Shown here in pieces: positions 56,557 to 64,000 of a stretch of 64,000 bases of DNA (the first letter of the stretch is position 1; the number at the start of each line of letters is the position of its first letter). The stretch covers positions 62,001 through 126,000 of the forward strand of contig CAZBNP010000009.1 of assembly GCA_964493505.1 (NCBI GenBank). Reading direction: 5' to 3'. The position numbers were made by a program, and so were the translations under genes. A model generated the notes under the pieces. That model had not been told where the DNA came from. It worked only from the letters and a program-made list of their open reading frames with translations, and did no database searches. The stretch is from Chryseosolibacter sp964493505. Lineage in GTDB: Bacteria > Bacteroidota > Bacteroidia > Cytophagales > Cyclobacteriaceae.

Positions 56557-59439
56557 ATGGAGAGAAAATTGACCACGTTCCTGGCGTTTTACCTGGCATT
56601 TGGTGCTTCCTGTTTCTCGCAGGTGGATACTGCCTATGTCTACCAGACCGGTGTTCCGTACGGAGCGCTTGATATCCGAATCGCTAAATCGCCCACAAAC
56701 TATTATTACCTGCAGGATGGCACCTTGTCGTTTCGTGAATCGGCGCCTGGTGTGCGGACCAATACATTCTTCGATATGACGGCGTGGGATTCCGGTCCCT
56801 ATACAGAAGGCCAGCTTCGGGAGAAAACGAATACGGGCGATAATTTCGTGATGAATTTCCGATTGCTTCCGCCCGAAGATTACAACGCCGGGTATGCTGA
56901 AGGCTACCCGATGGCTGTCATGCTGCACGGCTTTGGAGAACGCGGTAATTGTCAGGACAACAATTGCTATCACGCCACCCCGGCGTGGTCGCCTCTCAGC
57001 AACGAGCCAGCTGCGCCAACCGATCCGGATAACCCTTTGATGAACAACGACCACAATCTCCTCCACGGAGGGGCCAGGCATTTAGCGGCGGTTAAACACG
57101 CGGCCGGAAGGCTGCCGGATGACCCGTCGCTCGATGAAAAATCCTTCCCCGGGTTTGTGCTGTTCCCGCAGAACCTGAATGGCTGGGATCACTTCGCCGT
57201 CCAGGACGTTATCCGCATCGTCCGCCTGTTGACGAAGAAATACAACATTGACGAGGACAGGATCTATATCGAAGGACTTTCAAACGGTGGTCATGGACTC
57301 TATGAAGCGATCAAGCGCGCGCCGTGGCTGTTTGCTTCCGCTATCGCGATGTCGGCCGTAGACGATGGTTATATCAATACCCAGGGCGTTGCGCAGCGGA
57401 TTGCGCATATACCGCTCTGGATATTCCAGGGTGGTAAGGATGTCAACCCGTTGCCGTCAAAGACCCGACGGTATATGCAGCAGTTTGAAAGCGTCGGTGC
57501 TGACATCCGTTATACCTTTTATCCCGAGATTGGGCATGGCACCTGGAACAAGGCATTTAACGACCCCGAGTTTTTCACGTGGATGCTGGGACAAAACAAG
57601 GCCGACATTCACAGCTTTGAAGGCTCGACAGCGATATGTTCGGAAGCGGGTACGCGACTTGAACTGGCAAAGGGCTTCTTTGCCTATCAATGGGAGTATG
57701 ATGGACAGATTATCCCCGGCGCTGACTCCGCTGTCTTCTTTGCCAAATCGCCGGGCCAATACCGCGCGCGCTTTGCGCGTGTGGCCAATCCTACCGAGGC
57801 CCAGTGGAACCAGTGGTCAAAACCGCTGGAGTTGCAGACCGCCGCCCCGCCAGTGGCAACGGTCCGGCAGGTTGGCACCGTGGTACTGCGTGATCTGAAC
57901 AACGGAACCGATGCTGTACTGCGATCGGAAGACACGCATAGCCAATACCATTGGTACAAGAACGGCAGTCCACTCAACCTTCCGGGAAACGAGGACGATA
58001 CCATGAATACGGTAACCCTTACCCCCGCGCATGGCAATGGCGTGTATACCCTCGTGGTGTCAGACATGGGATGTCGTAGTGTTGCCTCCGATCCGGTATA
58101 TGTTTTCTTCGGTAACTCCGCTCCGTTGAATATAACGGCACCGACTAACTTCGAGGGAATCTCTGCGACGCCTGCTGAAAATACGCTGACGTGGACGGAT
58201 GCGTCGGATAACGAAGGAGGTTTCGAGATATGGAGACGCAAGCAAGTCGGTTCCTCCTGGAGCTCGTGGGAGATGGTTACCATCACCGCACCCAATGTAA
58301 CCTCGTTCGACGATACGGGTGTGGAACCAACTGTCAGCTATCAGTACAAGATCAGGGCTGTGAGCCATGAGGGGCGTTCCGATTACACACCATCGGAAGC
58401 CAATACAGGACTCGTCGTCAACACCCTGGTGGATGAGGAACCACCGTCGGCACCGTCGGCATTAACGGCATCTATCCGCGGCGTCGAACGATTCCAGCTG
58501 ACGTGGAACCCCGCAACAGACAACACCCGTATCCGTGGTTACGTAGTGTACTTCAACGATGACTCAGTGGTTACGACCTCGCCCGACACGACGTTCATGC
58601 TGACGAACCTGGCGGTCAACACCGACTACAATGTCAGCGTGAGAGCTATCGACCTGTCGCACAACCTCGGACCGGAGAGCGAGCCGATAGAAGTCAGCAC
58701 GTATTTCTCCGGACTGTATTACGAACACACAACCGGAGCGTGGACCGACCTTGAGTCTGTCGACTGGTCCTGGGCGGAAGTCACCGGGCTCGTTTCCGAT
58801 TTCACTCTCTCACCAAAGACACAGGAAGACTACTACAATTTTTCGTTTGACGGATACTTGCTGGTCACGGAAGGAGGCGATTACACTTTTCGTACCACCT
58901 CGAGCGATGGATCGAAGCTGTGGATTGACGAGGAACTTGTGGTCGACAACGATGGTATTCACGGAGTGGAAACCCTTGAAGGAGCGACGGTTTCGCTCGC
59001 ACCGGGCCCCCATAGAATATACCTTCGTTACTTTGCGTACACATTGGAAGACAGCCTCTCTGTAGCGTATTCGGGACCCGACACGGGCAATGAGTGGACA
59101 GACGTTTCGATTGACGTGCTCAAGAGCGATGAAAGCATTATCACCGCTATCGGAAATCCGGATGACGGCCCCGAAGACAGTTTTGTCGTTAGTATTTATC
59201 CCAACCCCACAACACAAGACAACATCAATGTTATGGTGGAAACTGTGTGGTCCTCACCCGTGCGGGTGCGGTTGATGGATCTGACCGGTAGCAATCTGTT
59301 TGAGCAGATTTTTCAAGCCGAGGATATTGTTCACGGTGTGAATGTCACTCCATACGGCACGATGCATACCGGTATGTACCTGATTGCCGTCGAGCAGGAA
59401 GGGTATACAATCCGTGAAAAGGTAATCGTGAGGAGATAG
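56557..59439 (+). CDS. Secreted esterase-like alpha/beta hydrolase with FN3, PA14 and T9SS type A sorting domain
   Basis: A 960-residue multidomain protein. After the signal peptide (to SCFSQ, about 22) comes an alpha/beta hydrolase with Ser242 in GLSNGG, Asp295 (GGKDVNPLP) and His327 (EIGHGTW), all in usual triad order, as in PHB-depolymerase or acetyl xylan esterase relatives. An Ig-like region, two fibronectin-III domains (near 545 and 640) and a PA14-like domain (about 720-850, with TTSSDGSKLWIDEELVVDN) follow. The type A sorting domain (YPNPTTQDNINVMVE, then GMYLIAVEQEGYTIREKVIVRR) directs T9SS export. The substrate is probably a polysaccharide or polyester; this is not shown. The ATG at 56557 is used. 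Confidence 0.88.
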   Translation: MERKLTTFLAFYLAFGASCFSQVDTAYVYQTGVPYGALDIRIAKSPTNYYYLQDGTLSFRESAPGVRTNTFFDMTAWDSGPYTEGQLREKTNTGDNFVMNFRLLPPEDYNAGYAEGYPMAVMLHGFGERGNCQDNNCYHATPAWSPLSNEPAAPTDPDNPLMNNDHNLLHGGARHLAAVKHAAGRLPDDPSLDEKSFPGFVLFPQNLNGWDHFAVQDVIRIVRLLTKKYNIDEDRIYIEGLSNGGHGLYEAIKRAPWLFASAIAMSAVDDGYINTQGVAQRIAHIPLWIFQGGKDVNPLPSKTRRYMQQFESVGADIRYTFYPEIGHGTWNKAFNDPEFFTWMLGQNKADIHSFEGSTAICSEAGTRLELAKGFFAYQWEYDGQIIPGADSAVFFAKSPGQYRARFARVANPTEAQWNQWSKPLELQTAAPPVATVRQVGTVVLRDLNNGTDAVLRSEDTHSQYHWYKNGSPLNLPGNEDDTMNTVTLTPAHGNGVYTLVVSDMGCRSVASDPVYVFFGNSAPLNITAPTNFEGISATPAENTLTWTDASDNEGGFEIWRRKQVGSSWSSWEMVTITAPNVTSFDDTGVEPTVSYQYKIRAVSHEGRSDYTPSEANTGLVVNTLVDEEPPSAPSALTASIRGVERFQLTWNPATDNTRIRGYVVYFNDDSVVTTSPDTTFMLTNLAVNTDYNVSVRAIDLSHNLGPESEPIEVSTYFSGLYYEHTTGAWTDLESVDWSWAEVTGLVSDFTLSPKTQEDYYNFSFDGYLLVTEGGDYTFRTTSSDGSKLWIDEELVVDNDGIHGVETLEGATVSLAPGPHRIYLRYFAYTLEDSLSVAYSGPDTGNEWTDVSIDVLKSDESIITAIGNPDDGPEDSFVVSIYPNPTTQDNINVMVETVWSSPVRVRLMDLTGSNLFEQIFQAEDIVHGVNVTPYGTMHTGMYLIAVEQEGYTIREKVIVRR

Positions 59440-59450
59440 ACTGCGTGCGA

Positions 59451-60107
59451 TCAGGCTGTCTGGTTGTTGATTTTCTCGATCAGGCGATCAAAGCTTGTCT
59501 TTTGAATCTGAAGATGTTCGGGCGGCGACTTCTGGAAGAAATTCCATTTAGCCATACTATCCACTTCAATCGGTTTGATCTTTTCGCTGATTGGATTTAT
59601 AAGACGGCCGGTAAGGTCGCGAAACTCCTCGTCATATAGCTCGAATTCGAGGCAGGGGAAACCCTTTCTCAGGTTGTGATCAAAGTCTCGGATATAGAGA
59701 ATACGGCTGTCCTTCATTTCAATAATGTACAAGTCGCCCTCGTCTTCGTATTCTTTGGCGCGCGCAATCTGGGTTGCGTTGACAGGAGAGACCTCCAATA
59801 CATCTGCCTCCAGCATATCATCTATCTTGCGGATCATCTTGTTTGCGCGCCGGATATCCTTATACGCCTCAAAAGGCATAAAGAACACATATCCGATACT
59901 GAATACCGCTGATACACCGAGAATAAATGTTATGAGATCGTAACGCGTCCACGTGGCGCCATACATGCACAGAGCCGCGAGTGCGAGTGCCAGCATGACG
60001 TTAGGCCACTTGTATCCGCGATTTAGTACGCTTTCATTGTTTTTTCGTATTTTCTTCAGCGCCTTCGTTTCCTTTTGGGTTAACGTGCGCGTCACCTTTT
60101 GCAACAT
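59451..60107 (-). CDS. Two-helix membrane protein of unknown function
   Basis: A 218-residue protein with a basic N-terminus and two closely spaced membrane helices (about 36-55 and 62-78, in VMLALALAALCMYGATW and FILGVSAVFSIGYVFFM). A cytoplasmic domain of mixed alpha/beta follows, with YIIEMKDSRILYIRDFDHNLRKGFP and a C-terminal helix. I do not recognise a family. It follows metG by 43 bases on the same strand and is probably co-transcribed. The ATG at 60105-60107 is preferred over a GTG two codons upstream. Confidence 0.75.
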   Translation of the reverse strand: MLQKVTRTLTQKETKALKKIRKNNESVLNRGYKWPNVMLALALAALCMYGATWTRYDLITFILGVSAVFSIGYVFFMPFEAYKDIRRANKMIRKIDDMLEADVLEVSPVNATQIARAKEYEDEGDLYIIEMKDSRILYIRDFDHNLRKGFPCLEFELYDEEFRDLTGRLINPISEKIKPIEVDSMAKWNFFQKSPPEHLQIQKTSFDRLIEKINNQTA

Positions 60108-60150
60108 TTTCACACCTCAAAAATAGGTTATTTCAGGGAAAATTGAATTT

Positions 60151-62253
60151 TTAACTTACCGTAGCACCCGGCGCCACATCACTGTCGGGCGCTACCAGAC
60201 GGAGTTTTCCTTCGCTGTCTTCGGCCATGAGAATCATCCCTTGCGACAGGATACCCATCATTTTTCGCGGCGCCAGATTGGCGATAAACACCACGCTCTT
60301 ACCCGCCATATCTTCAGCTGAGTAGTGTTGAGCGATACCGCTGAGGATAGTGCGAGTATCCAAACCGCTGTTGATCGTCAGCTTAAGCAATTTATTTGAC
60401 TTCTCCATTTTCTCCGCGGCCACGACTTTTCCGATACGAATATCCAGTTTCGTAAAATCGTCAAAAACAATCTCAGGCTTAAGTGGAGGAATCACAGCAA
60501 CCTCGGCCGCGCCTGTCGCGGCAGACGATTGACTTTTTGATTTTGTCAGCCGTTCAATTTGCTTCTCAATATCCGCGTCCTCTACATTTCTATACAGCAA
60601 CTCCGGTTGATTAAGCTGATGACCTTGCTCCAGCGTTTGAATGAGCGACTCCTTTTTCCAGAACGCCTTCCAGTTGTCGTGGAGCTCGGTTGCGTTGAGT
60701 TGTTTGAGGATATTTTTCGCCGCGTCGGGAAGGAACGGTTCAATAGCGATGCCCAGGTTTCCAACCAGGTTCAGCGCGAAATTGAGCACATAGCCCACGG
60801 CTTGCATATCGTCCTTGGCGAGTTTCCAGGGTTCGGTGTCAGCGAGGAATTTGTTGCCCGTGCGCGCCATGTCCATCATGTGAAACTGAGCCTCGCGAAA
60901 CCGGAAGTGCTCAAGCGCATCCGTCATATCTTTCACCGATTTATCCAGTTCGGTTTGCGCACGGTTGTAGAGATCGACAATGCTTTTTCGCTTGTCGTTA
61001 CTGGCGGCGAACTCCGGTTCGCCCGGTACTTTACCGGCGAAATACTTCCACGTAAGCACCATTACCCGGTTGACAAAATTTCCGAGGATCGCCACCAGTT
61101 CGCTGTTCACCTTCTGTTGGTAGTCGCGCCACGTGAAGTCTGCGTCTTTTGTTTCCGGCGATATCGATGTAAGGACATATCGAAGTTCATCGCGGCGTCC
61201 GGGGAAATCAACGAGGTATTCATGCAGCCACACCGCGTGGTTTCGCGATGTTGAAAGTTTGTCTCCCTCGAGATTCAGGAATTCATTGGCGGGTACATTA
61301 TCCGGAAGGATAAACTCACCATGCGCCTTCAGCATGGCAGGGAAGATAATGCAATGGAAGACGATATTATCTTTCCCAATGAAGTGGATGAGCCTGGTAT
61401 CAGGATCCTTCCAGTATTTTTCCCAGTCGTCGGGCCGCAGCTCTTTAGTAGCCGAGATATAACCGATGGGAGCGTCGAACCAGACATAGAGAACCTTTCC
61501 TTCCGCGCCGGGTATTGGCACCGGTATACCCCAGTCGAGGTCGCGCGTAATAGAACGCGGTTGAAGCCCCTGATCGATCCACGACTTGCACTGGCCGTAG
61601 ACGTTTGTTTTCCAGTCGTCTTTATGGCTAATGATCACCCATTCGCGGAGCCAGCTTTCGAACCTGTCGAGCGGGAAGTACCAGTGTTTTGTCGGTCTGA
61701 GCACCGGTGTGTTTCCCGACACAGTAGATCGGGGGTTGATGAGTTGTTTCGGGCTCAGGCTCGTACCGCATTTTTCACATTGGTCGCCGTAAGCGTTCGG
61801 GTTTCCGCAGGTAGGGCATGTGCCAATGATATAGCGGTCGGCGAGGAAGACATTCTCCTGCTCGTCGTAGTACTGGTCTGACGTTTCTTCGATGAGCAGA
61901 TTTTTGCGATGCACTTCCAGGAAGAAGTCCTGCGCGGTACGGTAGTGGATTTCATTGCTCGTTCGGGAGTAGATATCGAATGAGATACCGAAATCGAGGA
62001 ACGCCTGCTTCATCAGGTTGTGGTATTTGTCGACGAAGGCTTTCGGGGTAAGGCCTTCTTTTTTTGCGCCAATAGTAATCGCCACGCCGTGTTCGTCAGA
62101 CCCGCCGACATAAACGACATCTTCGCCGCGGAGCCTGAGGAAGCGCACATAGGTATCGGCAGGCAGGTAGGCGCCGGCGATATGGCCGATGTGGAGAGGT
62201 CCGTTGGCATAGGGGAGGGCGGAGGTGATCGTATAGCGTTTGAATTTCTTCAT
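60151..62253 (-). CDS. metG: Methionyl-tRNA synthetase with C-terminal tRNA-binding domain
   Basis: Charges tRNA-Met. The 700-residue class I enzyme has the HIGH motif in PYANGPLHIGHIAGAYLP, four zinc Cys (CPTCGNPNAYGDQCEKCG), the KMSKS loop as DKLSTSRNHAVW, an anticodon-binding helical region (about 400-560) and a C-terminal EMAPII/Trbp111-like OB fold (about 595-700) starting FDDFTKLDIRIGKVVAAEKM. The start ATG at 62251-62253 (MKKFKRYTITSALPYANGP) is standard. Confidence 0.97.
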   Translation of the reverse strand: MKKFKRYTITSALPYANGPLHIGHIAGAYLPADTYVRFLRLRGEDVVYVGGSDEHGVAITIGAKKEGLTPKAFVDKYHNLMKQAFLDFGISFDIYSRTSNEIHYRTAQDFFLEVHRKNLLIEETSDQYYDEQENVFLADRYIIGTCPTCGNPNAYGDQCEKCGTSLSPKQLINPRSTVSGNTPVLRPTKHWYFPLDRFESWLREWVIISHKDDWKTNVYGQCKSWIDQGLQPRSITRDLDWGIPVPIPGAEGKVLYVWFDAPIGYISATKELRPDDWEKYWKDPDTRLIHFIGKDNIVFHCIIFPAMLKAHGEFILPDNVPANEFLNLEGDKLSTSRNHAVWLHEYLVDFPGRRDELRYVLTSISPETKDADFTWRDYQQKVNSELVAILGNFVNRVMVLTWKYFAGKVPGEPEFAASNDKRKSIVDLYNRAQTELDKSVKDMTDALEHFRFREAQFHMMDMARTGNKFLADTEPWKLAKDDMQAVGYVLNFALNLVGNLGIAIEPFLPDAAKNILKQLNATELHDNWKAFWKKESLIQTLEQGHQLNQPELLYRNVEDADIEKQIERLTKSKSQSSAATGAAEVAVIPPLKPEIVFDDFTKLDIRIGKVVAAEKMEKSNKLLKLTINSGLDTRTILSGIAQHYSAEDMAGKSVVFIANLAPRKMMGILSQGMILMAEDSEGKLRLVAPDSDVAPGATVS

Positions 62254-62353
62254 GGTCGATTTCGAATTGAGGAGTGCAAAGATGGGAAACGTTTGGCAGC
62301 TTTAAAAGATGTTGGGAAGACTGTTGGGAGGAGGCCGCCGGTCGGTTGGTGTC

Positions 62354-64000
62354 TTATAGTTTCCCGACGTCGCCCTCCACACTGCTGAGCGCGGGTTTGG
62401 ACTGGGCGAAGGGGAGTTTAACGTAGAACTCGGTGTAACCTTCGGGGGTTGTTTTCAGGTGGACGCTGCCGCCGAGTTTTTCAGCAGCGGTCTTGGTGAT
62501 ATAGAGTCCGATGCCTCCGGTCTCCGATCGTTCTGACGCGCGGGAGAACATCTGGAATATCTTGTCGGGGTGGACTTCGCTAATGCCGATACCGTTATCG
62601 ACTACATTGATAGACACGTACTCGCCACTGCCGCCGATATTGATTTCGACGAAGGGTTCGACACGCTCGGAGTCGTTGTAGAATTTGATAGCGTTGTCGA
62701 TAAGGTTTTCGAGGATGATGCGAACGAATTGAGGGTCGGAGCAGAAGGCGGTTTGGGGATAGATATTTTTGGTGACTTTGAGTTGTTTGGGGATACCTTT
62801 TTTTCGTTCGAGTGTCAGGATATCTTCCACGATTCCGTCGAAGTCGATGACGTCGAGCAGGAGGGAGGAGTTATTGATTTGGTTGACGATGAGGAGGCGT
62901 GTGAGTATAGTGTTGAGTTTTTCTGCCGTGATATCAAGTTTTTGGAGGTAGTTGAGGGCGAGCGGGTCTTTGACGTCCATGAGGGCTACGTTGCACATTC
63001 CTTTGAGGCTGGCGAGCGGGCCGCGGATATCATGAGAAGTTTTGTAGATGAAGTTGTCGAGTTCTTCGTTTACGCGATGGAGGGAGTCGTTGGCGCGTTG
63101 GAGCTCGAGGTTTCGTTCTTTGAGTTCCTGGTTAAGGGAGACGTTAGAGTTCATCAGCTGGCGGTTCTGGTCTTCGATGATAGCTTTGGCATCGGAGAGG
63201 GCGGCATTGACCCGGCGTTTGACTTTTATGGAGCGGTATAAGACGAAGATGAGAGCGCAGAGGAGTACGGCGATGATAGCGATAGAGATATTGAGTTCGC
63301 GTTGGCGGGCGATGGTTATTTCTTTATCTGCAATTGTTTGGAGGTTGACGCGTTCCTGGAATTGCGTAGTGATTTTGGCGATTCGATCGATGAGCTCACC
63401 ACCGTAGATACTATCTTTTAATGTGATGTATTTGTTTTGGTAGGTGGAGGCGTTTTCGTAATCTTTCTGTAGTGAGTAAAGGTTGGAATATTCTTTATAA
63501 GCCTCTATTAGCAGTTCACTATAGCCGTTCTCTAGCGCAAACTTTTCTGTTTTTTCCAAAGCGGGGACTGCCGAATCATACTCCCCTGCTCGAACGTAAA
63601 TATGTGCCAGATATATAGAGTTTTCCGCCTGAAACCTAATGTCATTTGACGCCACCGCAGTCTCGTAGGAGTTTTTAAAATGTTTTTTTGATTCACTTAG
63701 AAGGCCTTGGGCGTAATACGACACTCCTAATCCAAATTCACCTTGCAGAACGGTGAAGGCCTGGCAGTCAGGACTACAATATTCGAGTGCCTTCTTGATA
63801 ATCCCACGAGCCTCGTCAAACCTACTGAGTTGATTATAACAAAGGCCGATATTGATTAGGAGGACTGCACGGAAGTCGCTATCCTTTAGATTATTGTCGT
63901 GGTCCAAGGCCAGATTATAGTACTCTAGAGCTTTGGGGTAATTCCTTAGTTTGAAGTATACGATACCGATATTATTTAGACACTCACTTATCTTTCGATC
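62354..64000 (-). CDS. TPR-domain sensor histidine kinase (partial, cut by right edge)
   Basis: The open frame runs off the window: 548 residues are visible and the first visible 31 codons already read as a TPR unit (NNIGIVYFKLRNYPKALEYYNLAL). Several TPRs, a membrane helix (IAIIAVLLCALIFVLY) and a coiled coil precede a HisKA domain with phospho-acceptor His in TSHDIRGPLASLKG and an HATPase with LIDNAIKFYN and GIGLYITK. No receiver or DNA-binding domain is present, so it must signal to a separate protein. The C-terminal tail SKPALSSVEGDVGKL lies past the kinase domain and is encoded by a repeat-like stretch. The partner is unknown. Confidence 0.9.
   Translation of the reverse strand, partial: DRKISECLNNIGIVYFKLRNYPKALEYYNLALDHDNNLKDSDFRAVLLINIGLCYNQLSRFDEARGIIKKALEYCSPDCQAFTVLQGEFGLGVSYYAQGLLSESKKHFKNSYETAVASNDIRFQAENSIYLAHIYVRAGEYDSAVPALEKTEKFALENGYSELLIEAYKEYSNLYSLQKDYENASTYQNKYITLKDSIYGGELIDRIAKITTQFQERVNLQTIADKEITIARQRELNISIAIIAVLLCALIFVLYRSIKVKRRVNAALSDAKAIIEDQNRQLMNSNVSLNQELKERNLELQRANDSLHRVNEELDNFIYKTSHDIRGPLASLKGMCNVALMDVKDPLALNYLQKLDITAEKLNTILTRLLIVNQINNSSLLLDVIDFDGIVEDILTLERKKGIPKQLKVTKNIYPQTAFCSDPQFVRIILENLIDNAIKFYNDSERVEPFVEINIGGSGEYVSINVVDNGIGISEVHPDKIFQMFSRASERSETGGIGLYITKTAAEKLGGSVHLKTTPEGYTEFYVKLPFAQSKPALSSVEGDVGKL

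Noticed and set aside
62570..63241. A 223-codon open frame on the plus strand opposite the sensor kinase
   Set aside because: Antisense to a kinase with clear HisKA and HATPase motifs; Asp/Glu/Val-rich shadow composition.
1..64000. CRISPR array, tRNA/rRNA genes, prophage or transposase
   Set aside because: I looked between genes on both strands and saw no regular spacer-repeat pattern, tRNA cloverleaf ending in CCA-type signature, integrase or transposase motifs.

Overview
The window reads as a chromosome segment of a Bacteroidota bacterium, most likely of the order Cytophagales. The signs are: a PorX-type response regulator; three exported proteins with type IX secretion (T9SS) C-terminal sorting domains; an LpxC-FabZ fusion; families largely confined to the phylum (DUF4290, DUF4296, DUF3109); and promoters with the Bacteroidota -7 box TAnnTTTG, several with a TTG/TTTG element 19-21 bases upstream. 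Start codons rarely have a Shine-Dalgarno, and some genes seem to start at TTG (DUF58 protein, FabD, HD hydrolase). Almost everything is core metabolism and envelope biology. I see no tRNA or rRNA gene, prophage, insertion sequence or CRISPR array.

Layout. 1-2260 (-): Bat aerotolerance-type operon (DUF58 protein, membrane protein, BatA cut by the left edge). 2429-5175 (+): DUF4296 lipoprotein and MutS2. 5191-11250 (-): small lipoprotein, ABC ATPase, then lpxA, lpxC-fabZ, lpxD and an HD phosphohydrolase (lipid A and fatty acid synthesis). 11373-15328 (+): porX, tsaE, ald and an exported protein. 15318-22293 (-): valS, an RsmF-like rRNA methyltransferase, pdhB, and a lone TPR/OmpA-like lipoprotein with a strong promoter and terminator. 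22478-24040: PspC protein, glycosyltransferase, YbaB. 24182-28988 (-): T9SS type B protein, hutH, hisS. 29413-30419 (+): a 50-residue basic protein and xth.

30460-34937 (-): murA (Asp replacing the catalytic Cys), DUF4290, UvrD/PcrA helicase. 35248-35814 (+): DUF3109. 35819-42062 (-): accC, accB, efp, fabH, rpmF, yceD, a TerB-like protein, pdxA. 42171-45911 (+): rsmA, a 2-hydroxyacid dehydrogenase, a membrane-anchored pentapeptide protein, greA, HIT protein. 45927-48937 (-): gpsA, a glycerol-3-phosphate acyltransferase-like protein, a small conserved protein. 49136-59439: a second T9SS type B protein, fabD, folK (-), sppA, bioB and a T9SS type A esterase-like protein. 59451-64000 (-): membrane protein, metG, and a TPR sensor kinase cut by the right edge.

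How the genes connect. Lipid metabolism recurs: AccB/AccC make malonyl-CoA, FabD and FabH start chains, FabZ dehydrates, LpxA/C/D take acyl chains into lipid A, GpsA and the acyltransferase start phospholipids, and BioB makes the biotin that AccB carries. PorX regulates T9SS in characterised relatives, and this window carries three probable T9SS cargos. I found no wholly new multi-gene system. The best leads are the TPR/OmpA-like lipoprotein, the small basic protein with its own promoter and terminator, unusual promoter architectures (pdhB, valS, uvrD, greA, and a 15-mer shared by lpxC and yceD), and scattered short intergenic repeats.
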